The notes beneath the pieces were generated by a model. It had not been told where the DNA came from, did no database searches, and was given only the letters and a program-made list of their open reading frames with translations. This document shows, piece by piece, positions 33,655 through 43,304 of a DNA stretch of 64,000 bases. The position numbers and the translations under genes are program-made. Within the stretch, counting starts at the first letter, position 1. Every line of letters starts with the position of its first letter. The stretch spans positions 1 to 64,000 of the forward strand of contig NZ_JFKE01000010.1 in NCBI RefSeq assembly GCF_000647975.1, written 5' to 3'. Source of the stretch: Actibacterium mucosum KCTC 23349. Its GTDB lineage: Bacteria; Pseudomonadota; Alphaproteobacteria; Rhodobacterales; Rhodobacteraceae.

Positions 33655-33966
33655 TCAGCCTTTGGTTTCAGTGTGGATCCAGTCAAAGAAGCTGTCGCTG
33701 CCCGTGTCCATTTCAACGGCCCAGAAGGCCGGTTCGTCGTAGGGATGGTCTGACAGCGCCCGCGCTTTGAGATTGGGCAAAGCTTCGGCCGAGGTTTTGA
33801 ACAGCAACCGGAATTCGGGCTCTTCCTGCACGGCCCCATCCCAGCGGAACACCGACGTGACCTGCCCGATCTGAACGCAGGCGGCCAACCGCTCCTTAAC
33901 CACAGTCCGGGCCAAGTCGCGCGCCAGCTGCGCATCGTGAAGCGTGGTGAAGGCGGCATACGGCAT
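33655..33966 (-). CDS. cutA: divalent-cation tolerance protein CutA
   Basis: A 103-residue CutA1, a small trimeric ferredoxin-like-fold protein linked to divalent cation tolerance and widely conserved. Signature blocks are VKERLAACVQIGQVTSVFRWDG and EEPEFRLLFKTSAEALP, with DHPYDEPAFWAVEMD. It is the first gene of a run with phzF and the two TerB genes. Confidence 0.92.
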   Translation of the reverse strand: MPYAAFTTLHDAQLARDLARTVVKERLAACVQIGQVTSVFRWDGAVQEEPEFRLLFKTSAEALPNLKARALSDHPYDEPAFWAVEMDTGSDSFFDWIHTETKG

Positions 33967-34016
33967 GGTTCGGTCCCGACATCGAGTCGCACCGAACCCT
34001 AGCCGCGCAGGTTACC

Positions 34017-35660
34017 TTAGACCAGCCGCGAGTTCTCGACGGCTGCACGCACGAAGTCGGCAAACAAGGGGTGTGGCTGAAACGGCTTGGACTTCAATTC
34101 GGGGTGGAACTGCACGCCAATGAACCACGGATGGTCCTTCCACTCGACAATCTCGGGCAGGCGACCATCAGGCGACATGCCAGAGAACGACAGGCCCTTT
34201 TCTTCGAGCTGCTCGCGGTACTTGATATCAACCTCGTAGCGGTGGCGATGGCGTTCCTCGATGGCGCAGGCGCCATAGACCTCGGCCACTTTCGACCCCT
34301 CGGCCAACGTCGCCGAATAAGCGCCCAACCGCATGGTGCCGCCTTTGTCATCATCCACCTTGCGGGCCACGGTGCGGTTGCCCTGTACCCATTCCTTCAG
34401 GTGGTAAACTACGGGCGTGAAACGCTTTTTGCCCGATTCATGGTCAAATTCCTCGGACCCGGCATCGCCCATGCCGGCGACGTTGCGCGCCGCCTCGATC
34501 ACCGCCATCTGCATGCCCAGGCAGATGCCCAGATAAGGCACCTTGCGTTCGCGGGCAAATTGCGCCGCTTTGATCTTGCCCTCGGTGCCGCGCTCGCCGA
34601 ACCCGCCGGGCACCAGGATCGCGTGATAGCCTTCCAGATGCGGAGCGGGGTCTTCGGTATCGAACACCTCGGCATCTACCCATTCCACATTGACCTTCAC
34701 GCGGTTGGCCATGCCGCCATGGGTCAACGCCTCGGCGATCGACTTGTAGGCATCTTCCAGCTGAGTGTATTTGCCAACAATTGCCACCTTCACCTCACCA
34801 TCGGTGTTGAAGATGCGGTCGCTGACGTCGTCCCAACGGTCCAGCTTGGGCTTCGGTGCGGGCTGGATGCCAAACGCGTCCAGCACCGCCTGATCCAGCC
34901 CCTCACGGTGATAGGCCAGCGGCGCTTCGTAGATAGATTTCAGATCCTGCGCGGCAATCACGCTGTCGGGGCGGACGTTGCAAAACAGCGCCAGCTTCTC
35001 GCGCTCTTTCTTGGGGATCGGTCCTTCGGAGCGGCAGACCAGCACATCGGGCGCGATGCCGATGGAACGCAGCTCTTTCACGCTGTGCTGTGTCGGTTTG
35101 GTCTTCAACTCGCCCGACGCTTTGATGTACGGCAGCAACGTCAGATGCATGAAAATGCACTCTCCGCGTGGCTTGTCATTGGCGAACTGGCGGATGGCTT
35201 CGAAGAACGGCAGCCCCTCGATGTCACCCACGGTGCCGCCGATCTCGCACAGCATGAAATCAACCTCGTCCTCGCCGATGGCGATGAAATCCTTGATCTC
35301 GTTGGTGACGTGGGGGATCACCTGGATGGTTTTGCCCAGATAGTCGCCGCGACGCTCTTTCTCCAACACGTTGGAATAAATCCGCCCCGAGCTGACAGAA
35401 TCGGTCATGCGCGCGGCCACGCCGGTGAAGCGCTCGTAGTGACCCAGGTCCAGATCGGTTTCGGCCCCGTCATCGGTGACAAAAACCTCGCCATGTTCAA
35501 ATGGCGACATGGTGCCAGGATCGACGTTCAGATAGGGATCAAGCTTGCGCAGGCGCACTGTGTATCCGCGCGCTTGCAGCAACGCGCCAAGTGCGGCCGA
35601 GGCAAGACCTTTGCCCAGCGAAGAGACCACACCACCTGTAATGAAAATAAAGCGCGCCAT
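34017..35660 (-). CDS. pyrG: CTP synthase
   Basis: A 547-residue CTP synthase that makes CTP from UTP, ATP and glutamine. The synthase domain starts [18 protein letters not shown] with the P-loop, and [19 protein letters not shown] follows. The C-terminal amidotransferase has LGICLGMQ with its Cys and ends with FHPELKSKP. The start at ATG 35660 gives the normal family length; residues before it in the same frame are not family-like. It lies downstream of secG, as is common in alphaproteobacteria. Confidence 0.98.
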   Translation of the reverse strand: MARFIFITGGVVSSLGKGLASAALGALLQARGYTVRLRKLDPYLNVDPGTMSPFEHGEVFVTDDGAETDLDLGHYERFTGVAARMTDSVSSGRIYSNVLEKERRGDYLGKTIQVIPHVTNEIKDFIAIGEDEVDFMLCEIGGTVGDIEGLPFFEAIRQFANDKPRGECIFMHLTLLPYIKASGELKTKPTQHSVKELRSIGIAPDVLVCRSEGPIPKKEREKLALFCNVRPDSVIAAQDLKSIYEAPLAYHREGLDQAVLDAFGIQPAPKPKLDRWDDVSDRIFNTDGEVKVAIVGKYTQLEDAYKSIAEALTHGGMANRVKVNVEWVDAEVFDTEDPAPHLEGYHAILVPGGFGERGTEGKIKAAQFARERKVPYLGICLGMQMAVIEAARNVAGMGDAGSEEFDHESGKKRFTPVVYHLKEWVQGNRTVARKVDDDKGGTMRLGAYSATLAEGSKVAEVYGACAIEERHRHRYEVDIKYREQLEEKGLSFSGMSPDGRLPEIVEWKDHPWFIGVQFHPELKSKPFQPHPLFADFVRAAVENSRLV

Positions 35661-35784
35661 AGGGCTGGCTACCCCCGTGATATTCAATTTTGTTGGTTTG
35701 ATTCGGGCCCGTCGGACCACTGCATCACGGGATTTAACCTATAACGGATTCGCGGCCGTCCCGCAACCGGACCGCAACATGATG

Positions 35785-35801
35785 GGGCGCAAAAAGCGCC
35801 C
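35785..35801. other. hairpin between secG and pyrG
   Basis: GGGCGC (35785-35790) and GCGCCC (35796-35801) enclose AAAAA (TTTTT on minus). There is no T-run after the stem on minus, so it may be a processing or attenuating structure rather than a terminator. The 164-base gap shows nothing else I recognise. Confidence 0.4.
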
Positions 35802-35824
35802 TCAACCAAATTTTGTGGCTAAAC

Positions 35825-36199
35825 TTAGTCGGCCCGCGGCGGAACCAACGGCTCGTCACCTGCCGAAGGTGGCAAAAGGTCATCGCCCAACAAATCGCCC
35901 GCGCCTTCGCTGCTGGAGGCCGGAGCGTCCGCGCCCAAACGGTCCAGAACCGAACCACCGGCCGAGTTTTTGGCCGCAATGATGGTCAGCGTAATCGAGG
36001 TGCAGATAAAGGCGACTGCAAAAAGCCAAGTCAGTTTGCTCAGCGCCGAAGCGGCTGCGCGGCCGGACACCAGACCGCCGGCAGCACCACCGCCGCCACC
36101 GCCCATGCCAAGGCCGCCGCCTTCCGATCGTTGCAGCAACACAACGGCAATCAGGCACAATGCCAAGATAAGATGGATGACCAGAATGACGTTTTCCAT
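35825..36199 (-). CDS. secG: preprotein translocase subunit SecG
   Basis: A 124-residue SecG, the small SecYEG subunit. The first membrane helix is [19 protein letters not shown], with the conserved [18 protein letters not shown] loop, then a second helix [20 protein letters not shown], and a long Ala/Asp/Gly-rich cytoplasmic tail that is common in this clade. ATG 36199 was chosen over 36211 because AGGG lies just upstream. Divergent from the nitrile hydratase operon. Confidence 0.93.
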   Translation of the reverse strand: MENVILVIHLILALCLIAVVLLQRSEGGGLGMGGGGGGAAGGLVSGRAAASALSKLTWLFAVAFICTSITLTIIAAKNSAGGSVLDRLGADAPASSSEGAGDLLGDDLLPPSAGDEPLVPPRAD

Positions 36200-36310
36200 G
36201 GGGCCCTGCATATCGCGGATGTTGACCGGCTATTTAGGCAAGTTTTTGTGAGGGGGCAACCCGCCATGTTTCGCTGGACAGTCGACAGTGCCGCGCGCAA
36301 TGCTGCGCCC

Positions 36311-36919
36311 ATGCCTCATGACGATCACGACCATTCCGTTTTACCTCCCGATCCCGCGCTGCGGGTGAAGGCGCTGGAGACCATCCTGACCGAGAAAGGG
36401 TTGATCGACCCCGCGGCGCTGGATGCCATTATCGATACCTATCAGAACAAGGTGGGGCCGCAGAATGGCGCAGCGGTTGTGGCGCGCGCATGGACGGAGC
36501 CTGAATTTCATGCCGCGCTGATGGCCGATGCCACGGCGGCGGTTTCCGAAATGGGGTTTTATGGCCGACAGGGTGAACATCTGGTCGCCGTGGAAAACAC
36601 CGGCGACGTGCATAACATGGTCGTTTGCACGTTGTGCAGTTGTTATCCTTGGCCGCTGCTGGGGATACCTCCAGCGTGGTACAAATCCGATGCGTACCGT
36701 GCCCGCGCCGTGCGCGAGCCCCGCGTGGTTCTGTCCGAATTCGGCGTCACGTTGCCCGACGAGACCAAATTGCGGGTCTGGGACAGCACGGCCGAAGTCC
36801 GCTATCTGGTCATTCCCCGCCGTCCCGACGGTACTGAAGGTTGGAGCGTCGATGACCTGGCCGCCATCATCTCTCGTGATGCCATGGTCGGCTGCGGCCT
36901 TGTCACGGTGCCAGCATGA
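36311..36919 (+). CDS. nthA: nitrile hydratase alpha subunit, cobalt type
   Basis: A 202-residue alpha subunit, which hydrates nitriles to amides. The metal-binding loop is V-C-T-L-C-S-C at residues 105-111, with Cys106, Cys109, Ser110 and Cys111; Thr in the second position indicates the cobalt type (Ser indicates iron). Cys109 and Cys111 are the ones oxidised to sulfinic and sulfenic acid in characterised enzymes. The His-rich N-terminus MPHDDHDHS is the best start. Overlaps nthB by an ATGA. The 112-base gap to secG contains the promoter. Confidence 0.95.
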   Translation: MPHDDHDHSVLPPDPALRVKALETILTEKGLIDPAALDAIIDTYQNKVGPQNGAAVVARAWTEPEFHAALMADATAAVSEMGFYGRQGEHLVAVENTGDVHNMVVCTLCSCYPWPLLGIPPAWYKSDAYRARAVREPRVVLSEFGVTLPDETKLRVWDSTAEVRYLVIPRRPDGTEGWSVDDLAAIISRDAMVGCGLVTVPA

Positions 36920-37593
36920 GCCGCATACACGACATGGGGGGGCGGTTTGGCGACGGTAAGGTTGAGGTCGATGCGCCCGATGCCCCGGTCTTTGCCGAAG
37001 ACTGGCACGCCCGCGCTTTGGCCGTCACGCTGGCGTGCGGTGCGTTGGGGCAATGGAATCTCGATACCTCGCGGCACGCCCGCGAGAAACTGTCGCCCAG
37101 GGACTACACCCGGTTCAGTTACTACGAAAAGTGGATGGCCGGGCTGGCGGATTTGCTGGTCGCCAAGGGGGTATTAACCCGCGAAGAGCTGACCAAAGGC
37201 CATGCCGATGGCCCGTCACAATTGGCGGAACGTTGTTTGGTTGCCGAAAACGTTCCCTCCGCATTGTCCAAAGGTGGCCCGGTGGACCGGCCCAGCGACG
37301 TTGCCGCGAAATTCGCCCCCGGTGACCGTGTCACAACCCGCGCCCGGGCCCGCAACACGCTGGTTGACGGGGGCCATACGCGCCTGCCCACTTATGCACA
37401 GGGTGCGACCGGCACGATCCTGCGTCTGCATGGCGCACATGTTTTCCCTGACAGTAACGCACATGGGCTGGGAGAGGCACCCGAACCGATCTATGCCGTT
37501 GTCTTTGACGCCGCCGAGCTGTTTGGCGCGCCCGAGAGGGTAGGGGACGAGGTCATTCTCGACCTTTGGCAATCTTACCTTTCCCCCGCATGA
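36916..37593 (+). CDS. nthB: nitrile hydratase beta subunit
   Basis: A 225-residue beta subunit that completes the alpha-beta heterodimer. [16 protein letters not shown] at the N-terminus, [15 protein letters not shown] (about 73-87), and the C-terminal SH3-like barrel with [16 protein letters not shown] are the family features. The order alpha, beta, accessory is found in some cobalt enzymes, such as those of pseudomonads. ATGA couplings tie it to both neighbours. Confidence 0.94.
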   Translation: MSRIHDMGGRFGDGKVEVDAPDAPVFAEDWHARALAVTLACGALGQWNLDTSRHAREKLSPRDYTRFSYYEKWMAGLADLLVAKGVLTREELTKGHADGPSQLAERCLVAENVPSALSKGGPVDRPSDVAAKFAPGDRVTTRARARNTLVDGGHTRLPTYAQGATGTILRLHGAHVFPDSNAHGLGEAPEPIYAVVFDAAELFGAPERVGDEVILDLWQSYLSPA

Positions 37594-37901
37594 AACGCCC
37601 CGAACCCGCCTTTGCCGAGCCTTGGCATGCACAGCTTTTTGCCCTGACGGTTCATCTGAACGAGACAGGCTTGTTTGATTGGCCACATTGGGCAGATCGG
37701 TTCAGCGCAACACTGAAACGCCATGGGGTGGCGCGCGAATTGAATGGCGGCGATGACTATTTCAACGCGTGGCTGGAAACGCTGGAGGCGGTCTTGTCAG
37801 AGCAATCGCTGGCTGATCCTGCGCAGGTTGACCGGATTCGCAACGCGTGGGAACAGGCCTATATGACCACACCCCATGGCGCGCCCGTTCGGTTGATATA
37901 G
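37590..37901 (+). CDS. nitrile hydratase accessory protein (P14K/NthE type)
   Basis: A 103-residue protein that resembles the beta subunit's N-terminal part: FAEPWHAQLFALTVHLNETG and WADRFSATLKRHG. Such P14K/NhlE self-subunit swapping chaperones insert cobalt into the alpha subunit and are required for activity. Start ATG 37590 overlaps the nthB stop. Its stop abuts that of the convergent membrane-protein gene. Confidence 0.9.
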   Translation: MKRPEPAFAEPWHAQLFALTVHLNETGLFDWPHWADRFSATLKRHGVARELNGGDDYFNAWLETLEAVLSEQSLADPAQVDRIRNAWEQAYMTTPHGAPVRLI

Positions 37902-38300
37902 TCAGTCCTCAAGATCGTCCACATCCGCCTGGCCAGAAAGGCGCCGGCGCACGATTGACCAGCTGAGCCCGATTCCCAGTACCAAGGACAGCGCAAAAAT
38001 GCCCAGCCATAGGTTCACGCTGGTGTTTTCCAATGTCAGCAGCCCCCAATCGACCAGCACCCAGATCATTGCACAGACGACCGAGGCCACCAGAATCATC
38101 CCGAATGCGCCGATCGACCGGATCGTGGCACGCAGGTAGATGATATAGCCGATCATCAGCAGCAGCCCCAATAAGACCGCCAAAGGCAATTGTTCGGCAT
38201 AAGATCCGCTTGCCCACGCGATGTAGTTGAACGGTGTCGGGTTGAACGTGGCCGCAATCAGCACCAACGCGAACAACCACCTAAGAATAATGCTGCCCAT
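37902..38300 (-). CDS. integral membrane protein, probably DUF6524
   Basis: A 132-residue protein with four hydrophobic segments (about 5-20, 38-58, 65-90, 97-118) and an acidic C-terminus. The NPTPFNYIAWA motif after the first helix and the size fit a roseobacter family I recall as DUF6524; this is memory, not a search. Function unknown. It stands alone, convergent to the nitrile hydratase operon and divergent to purA. Confidence 0.7.
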   Translation of the reverse strand: MGSIILRWLFALVLIAATFNPTPFNYIAWASGSYAEQLPLAVLLGLLLMIGYIIYLRATIRSIGAFGMILVASVVCAMIWVLVDWGLLTLENTSVNLWLGIFALSLVLGIGLSWSIVRRRLSGQADVDDLED

Positions 38301-38442
38301 CTCGGTCCCTTTCCTGGTGCCTTGATGCCGCCGTGCTGCCTTTGTGTCCAGCGTTCTCTAGGCTGCGGCGAAAATCCCGTTTGCTCTTGTGGCACCCATA
38401 GCGCTATACGGTGCCGGGTTTTCCAAATGCTAAGGAACAGCA

Positions 38443-39735
38443 ATGGCCAATGTCGTCGTGGTCGGCGCCCAATGGGGTGACGAAGGTAAAGGCAAGATCG
38501 TGGACTGGCTGTCGGAACGGGCCGATGTTATCGCCCGGTTCCAGGGCGGGCACAATGCGGGCCATACTCTGGTGATCGACGGCAAGGTTTACAAGCTGCA
38601 CGCGCTGCCTTCGGGCGTGGTGCGCGGCGGCAAGCTCAGCGTGATCGGCAATGGCGTGGTGCTGGACCCCTGGCACCTGATGGACGAGATCGCCACCGTT
38701 CGCGGGCAAGGTGTCGAGATCTCGCCCGAAACGCTGATGATTGCCGAGAACACGCCGCTGATCCTGCCTATTCATGGCGAGCTGGACCGGGCGCGCGAAA
38801 ACCAGAATTCGGTGGCTAAGATCGGCACCACCGGCCGCGGCATTGGCCCGGCATACGAGGACAAGGTTGGCCGCCGGTCGGTCCGCGTGGCGGATTTGGC
38901 GGACGAGGCTACGCTGCAACTTCGGGTCGATCGCGCATTGGTGCACCACAACGCGTTGCGCGCTGGTCTGGGGCTGGAACCCGTGGATCGTGACGCGCTG
39001 GTGGCCAAACTGCGCGAGATCGCGCCGCAGATTCTGGAATTTGCCGCACCTGTCTGGAAGGTGATGAACGAGAAACGCAAGGCCGGCAAACGCATCCTGT
39101 TCGAAGGCGCGCAGGGCGCGTTGCTGGACATTGATTTCGGCACCTACCCGTTTGTGACCTCGTCCAATGTGATCGCCGGGCAGGCGGCCACGGGGGTTGG
39201 CATCGGGCCGGGCTCGATCGATTTTGTGCTGGGCATCGTCAAGGCCTATACCACGCGGGTGGGCGAAGGCCCGTTCCCGACCGAGCTGGACGATGACGAC
39301 GGCCAGCGGCTGGGCGAGCGGGGCCACGAGTTTGGCACCACCACCGGGCGCAAGCGCCGCTGTGGTTGGTTCGACGCGGTTCTGGTGCGCCAGACCTGCG
39401 CGACCTCGGGCGTAAACGGCATCTCGCTGACCAAGCTGGACGTGCTGGACGGGTTTGACGAGTTGAAGATCTGTGTGGGGTACGAGTTGGACGGCCAGCG
39501 CATCGATTACCTGCCCACCGCCGCCGACCATCAGGCGCGCTGTACCCCGATTTATGAAACCATGCCCGGCTGGTCAGAAAGCACCGAAGGCGCGCGCAGT
39601 TGGGCCGACTTGCCGGCCGCCGCGATCAAATACGTTCGCCGCGTGGAAGAACTGATCGATTGCCCGGTGGCGTTGTTGTCCACCAGCCCGGAGAGGGACG
39701 ACACCATCCTGGTGACCGACCCGTTTGCCGACTGA
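38443..39735 (+). CDS. purA: adenylosuccinate synthetase
   Basis: A 430-residue PurA that converts IMP and aspartate to adenylosuccinate using GTP. The P-loop GDEGKGK is at residues 12-18 and is followed by [12 protein letters not shown]. The strand and loop [16 protein letters not shown] (127-142) bind IMP, and [10 protein letters not shown] near the C-terminus binds GTP. Codons are strongly G/C at third positions. Followed by a DUF2842 gene overlapping by one base. Confidence 0.98.
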   Translation: MANVVVVGAQWGDEGKGKIVDWLSERADVIARFQGGHNAGHTLVIDGKVYKLHALPSGVVRGGKLSVIGNGVVLDPWHLMDEIATVRGQGVEISPETLMIAENTPLILPIHGELDRARENQNSVAKIGTTGRGIGPAYEDKVGRRSVRVADLADEATLQLRVDRALVHHNALRAGLGLEPVDRDALVAKLREIAPQILEFAAPVWKVMNEKRKAGKRILFEGAQGALLDIDFGTYPFVTSSNVIAGQAATGVGIGPGSIDFVLGIVKAYTTRVGEGPFPTELDDDDGQRLGERGHEFGTTTGRKRRCGWFDAVLVRQTCATSGVNGISLTKLDVLDGFDELKICVGYELDGQRIDYLPTAADHQARCTPIYETMPGWSESTEGARSWADLPAAAIKYVRRVEELIDCPVALLSTSPERDDTILVTDPFAD

Positions 39736-39983
39736 TGGCGCTCAGCTACAAGGCACGCCGCCGGTGGGCGCTGGTCGTTCTGCTGATTGGGCTGCCCGTC
39801 TATATCGTGCTGGCCGTCACGCTGACCGACTGGTTGCGCGAACGTTTTGATGGCCTAAATTTTCTTGTGGAACTGTTGATTTTTGTTGTCTTGGGGTTCC
39901 TGTGGATGTTGCCGCTGCGCAGTGTCTTCCTTGGCGTGGGTAAGGCGGATCCCGATGCGCCTTTACCCCCGGACCAAGGTTAA
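39735..39983 (+). CDS. DUF2842 membrane protein
   Basis: An 82-residue protein with two hydrophobic segments (about 12-30 and 45-62), beginning [17 protein letters not shown] with a basic N-terminus. It matches the alphaproteobacterial DUF2842 family, of unknown function. ATG 39735 shares its A with the purA stop (TGATG), so it is translationally coupled to purA. Confidence 0.8.
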   Translation: MALSYKARRRWALVVLLIGLPVYIVLAVTLTDWLRERFDGLNFLVELLIFVVLGFLWMLPLRSVFLGVGKADPDAPLPPDQG

Positions 39984-40000
39984 GCATCTGAAAAGTATCT

Positions 40001-40033
40001 AAAAAAGGCGACAAGCCGACCGGGCCTGTCGCC
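40001..40033 (-). terminator. intrinsic terminator, minus strand
   Basis: On minus, GGCGACA (40033-40027) pairs with TGTCGCC (40013-40007) around a 13-base loop, followed by TTTTTT (40006-40001). It ends the transcript of the acidic 800-residue protein gene. The plus-strand reading has no T-run. Confidence 0.85.
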
Positions 40034-40086
40034 CAACACTCGTTACCCGAGAATTGAGCTTGCCTCGGTCAGGCACAATCCTCGGA

Positions 40087-42489
40087 TTAGTGCATAAAGC
40101 GCGATGCTTTAGAAAGCGTGAACTGACCACGTTGGACGCGTTCGAACGGTCCCTCGCGCAGCAGCGTTCCAAATGCACGCAGGCCGTCCTCGCGTTCAAA
40201 GTTGTCTTTCCCGATGATACGCGATGCGGCGCGGATCACCTTGGGGCGGGTAAAGAACGGCTCGTCCTCGACCACCAACATATAAGCGGCGGCGGCCTCT
40301 AACAGGTCTGGCAGCTCGCGCGCGCCAACACGTGCGGCAAACTGCTCGAATGATTCGGACTCTTCGAACAGGTTTTCGGTGTCCTCTTCGGGGTCATCGG
40401 CAACTGCCAGGTTCCCGTGGGCCACCTTTACCGGCTGCGGTTCAGACGCGGGCGTATCTATGCGTTGTTCTGACACCAGCATCAGCGGGGGCATCCCGTC
40501 GGATTCGGTTGTTTGCGACGGCTTGGGCTGCACCACAGCTTCCAGATCGTCGCGATAGGGTTGTTCTTCTTCGGCCGCTTCCTCGTCAGCAGACTTGCCA
40601 CGGCGGAACGAGCGTTCAGCAACGGTTGCCGCGACCGCGGCTTTCAGATGCGCGATGGCCGAGCGGCGGCGGCGGTGCTCGGGGCCGTCCATCATCGTGT
40701 TCACTTCGTCGACGAGGCGCGACACAGATTCTTCCGGCTGTTCCGCAGCTTCTTTCAGTTGATCACCGGACGGCATACCCAAAGGGGGGGCATCCTGCGC
40801 GTCAACGGGTTCGTCTCGCAGCGCTTCCAGTTCGGCCATCAGGTCGGCTTCGTCTTCAGCAGACAGAAGGGACTTGGCGTCGTCCTGAGGCGGTTGGGGC
40901 GGTTCCGGTTGAGGCTCTTCTGCGGCAACGCGCGTTACTCGACGCGGGCGAACCACGGCACGGGGCTTTGCCTCGGGCTGAGGCTCTTCCGATTTGGGCT
41001 CTTCGACGGGCTCCGCCACGGGCTCTGCCACTTGGGCAAGGTCAACTTTTTTAACCTTCAGGACCCGCGCACGGGCACGTTCCAGAGCGGCACGCGTTTT
41101 GTCGGAAACAACGGGTGCCTCTTCCTCGACACTCTGGGATTCTTCTTCCTCGGCGACGTCCTCGGATACGTCGTCTTGGGCCACTTCGTCAGAAGCGGTC
41201 AGAGTCAAAGGCGCCGGTTCTTCTTCCGTGGCCTCAGGTTCCTCTGCATCCGCAGGTTCAGGTTCCGGCTCAGCCTCAGCTTCGGCTTTGTCGTCGAAAG
41301 AATCGTCCGTTGCGTCGTCTTCGGCGGCAGTTTCTACCTCCACTGACTCTTCTTCGGCTTCGATGGCAGCTGGTTCCAGATCGACGGGTTCGTCATTCTC
41401 GAACGCGTCCTCGACATCGTCTTCAACCAAATCCGACATATCAGCGCTCAGTTCAGGCGCAGCGTCGGTCGATTCTTCGATGTCGTCGTTGTCCCAGTCG
41501 TCGGCGTCTACAGACTTGGCGGCAGACAGAACAGCACCGATTGTCGCTGCGTCCAGCGCGTCGTCGTCTTCAAAGTCTTCTTCGGCCTCGGGGGCAGGGT
41601 CATCCTGCAGCTCGGCCACGAAAACTTCTTCCTGATCTGCAGCTTGCGTTTCTTCGCCTTCGGCTTCAGGTGCCACAGTCTCGGCTTTTGCAATCGCAAC
41701 CTCGGCGTCGTCATCCTCGGATGATATCTCCGCGATGTCCGCACTGGTCTCAAAGCTGTCTTCGGCCTGATCTGCTTCTGCAACGTCTTCAACGGCAGGC
41801 TCTTCTTCAACCGCGACTTCTTCAACTTCGGTCTCGAGCGCTGGTGCCTCGATTTCTACAAGCTCTTCAGCGTCCAGTTCATCCGCTTCATCCGAGACTT
41901 CGGCAACCTCATCCGTCGCGAATGTCAGGTCGTCGGAAATATCCTCAACCAAGGCCTCGTCGTCATTGTCGGCAATGATCTCGGCCTCTTCGGCAGTGTC
42001 GCTGTCGACAACGGCGCGGATGCGTGCCAGGCGCGCTGCAACCGATCCCAGATTATCGCCGTTGGCGGCGTTGTCGTCTTGAATATCTTCAGGTTCGGCC
42101 GGCGTCGCGATGGACGTAATCGGTTCGTTCTCTGCGACCGGTTCAGGCGCGGGTTCTTCGATCGGGGATTTCGCCTGGATCTCGGGCGCGGGTGCCTCAG
42201 CTAGGGCATTGTCGATCTGTTCGTCTTCGGTCTCGTCTGCGGCGCGCAGCACAATGCCTGTATCACCTACACGCGCCTCGACCTGCTTCTTGATCTCGCG
42301 CTGGGCGATCCGCTGCAACATTTCGGCGTCAGGGGTCGGTGGCTCGGCACCAAAGTAACGATCGTCTGCAGCCAGGTCGCGGAAGTACTCCGCGATGGCT
42401 TTCATCGTGTCGAACGAATCGTCAAACCCCTCCAACGTGCAGGAGAAGGTTCCATAGGAAACGGTAAGGATTTTACTGGCACCAACCAT
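40087..42489 (-). CDS. large acidic, mostly disordered protein of unknown function
   Basis: An 800-residue protein with a compact N-terminal part (about 1-75, including SYGTFSCTLEGFDDSFDTMK), then more than 500 residues of low-complexity Glu/Asp/Ala/Val/Pro sequence without sign of a fold, interrupted by basic patches (for example RARARVLKVKK, VVRPRRVTRVAA, and HRRRRSAIAHLKAAV near residue 605). The C-terminal domain (about 709-800) is helical and looks conserved: FEQFAARVGARELPDLLEAA, then PKVIRAASRIIGKDNFERED. No kinase, protease or membrane motif is visible. ATG 42489 was chosen since the 30 residues ahead in the same frame are not protein-like. It could be a scaffold, but that is inference. 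Terminator at 40001-40033. Confidence 0.8.
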   Translation of the reverse strand: MVGASKILTVSYGTFSCTLEGFDDSFDTMKAIAEYFRDLAADDRYFGAEPPTPDAEMLQRIAQREIKKQVEARVGDTGIVLRAADETEDEQIDNALAEAPAPEIQAKSPIEEPAPEPVAENEPITSIATPAEPEDIQDDNAANGDNLGSVAARLARIRAVVDSDTAEEAEIIADNDDEALVEDISDDLTFATDEVAEVSDEADELDAEELVEIEAPALETEVEEVAVEEEPAVEDVAEADQAEDSFETSADIAEISSEDDDAEVAIAKAETVAPEAEGEETQAADQEEVFVAELQDDPAPEAEEDFEDDDALDAATIGAVLSAAKSVDADDWDNDDIEESTDAAPELSADMSDLVEDDVEDAFENDEPVDLEPAAIEAEEESVEVETAAEDDATDDSFDDKAEAEAEPEPEPADAEEPEATEEEPAPLTLTASDEVAQDDVSEDVAEEEESQSVEEEAPVVSDKTRAALERARARVLKVKKVDLAQVAEPVAEPVEEPKSEEPQPEAKPRAVVRPRRVTRVAAEEPQPEPPQPPQDDAKSLLSAEDEADLMAELEALRDEPVDAQDAPPLGMPSGDQLKEAAEQPEESVSRLVDEVNTMMDGPEHRRRRSAIAHLKAAVAATVAERSFRRGKSADEEAAEEEQPYRDDLEAVVQPKPSQTTESDGMPPLMLVSEQRIDTPASEPQPVKVAHGNLAVADDPEEDTENLFEESESFEQFAARVGARELPDLLEAAAAYMLVVEDEPFFTRPKVIRAASRIIGKDNFEREDGLRAFGTLLREGPFERVQRGQFTLSKASRFMH

Positions 42490-42629
42490 ATGTACGCTCG
42501 CTTTCTCAGACCGATTGTAGCAGAAATCTGCCACAAGCTGTTTCCAACCATGGAACTGAACTGGGATAATAGGTTGCACGAAACGTGGCCATAATGTGAT
42601 TTTTAGCGAAATCGGGACAAACAGGCAAA

Positions 42630-43304
42630 ATGCAGCCGAAAATCATAAAAACAGCTGAAAATGTGACCCTAATCGGCGGCGGCGAAGTGTCGAAATCTGA
42701 CTTTGATTGGTCTTTTGGACAGGCTCCGGTGGTTGTTGCGGCAGACGGGGGCGCCAATTTTGCCAGAATTGTAAATGTCCAACCGCACGCGGTTATCGGC
42801 GATCTTGATTCCATAGACCCGGACAACTTGGCCTCTTTGCCGTCCGATCAGGTGCACCATATTGCCGAGCAAGACAGCACAGATTTTGACAAATGCCTGC
42901 GATCGATCGATGCGCCGCTTGTCATTGGGTTGGGGTTTCTCGGGTTTCGGTTGGATCATCAACTTGCCGCGCTCAGCACCCTTGTCGCGCACCCCGAGGT
43001 TTCCTGCCTGCTGATCGGTTCGCACGACGTTGCCTTTCTGGCGCCGCTACAAATGACGCTGACATTGCCAATTGCGACGCGCCTGTCGCTTTACCCAATG
43101 GGAGCCGTTTCCGGGCACGCGCAAGGGCTGGCATATCCTTTGGACGATATTTGTTTTGCGCCTGACGGCCGGATCGGCACGTCAAACCAAACGACCGAAG
43201 AAACCGTGCAGTTGACGTTTTCGGATCGCAAGATGGTTGTCATTCTGCCACGTGATCAGGCTCAGGCGGCGCTGAACGGGATGCGCGGCGTTCGCGCAGG
43301 ATGA
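42630..43304 (+). CDS. thiamine pyrophosphokinase (thiamine diphosphokinase)
   Basis: A 224-residue TPK that transfers pyrophosphate from ATP to thiamine, giving the cofactor TPP. AADGGANFA (38-46), GDLDSID (57-63) and EQDSTDFDKCL (80-90) are the metal and ATP-binding motifs. The C-terminal beta domain has GRIGTSNQTTEE. No thiamine genes or TPP riboswitch lie near. Its 3' end overlaps the convergent DMT transporter gene by 65 bases. Confidence 0.92.
   Translation: MQPKIIKTAENVTLIGGGEVSKSDFDWSFGQAPVVVAADGGANFARIVNVQPHAVIGDLDSIDPDNLASLPSDQVHHIAEQDSTDFDKCLRSIDAPLVIGLGFLGFRLDHQLAALSTLVAHPEVSCLLIGSHDVAFLAPLQMTLTLPIATRLSLYPMGAVSGHAQGLAYPLDDICFAPDGRIGTSNQTTEETVQLTFSDRKMVVILPRDQAQAALNGMRGVRAG

Noticed and set aside
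34071-35744. 557-codon plus-strand open frame over pyrG
   Set aside because: It is antisense to the whole CTP synthase gene, whose motifs are all intact; the openness follows from G/C-rich codons.
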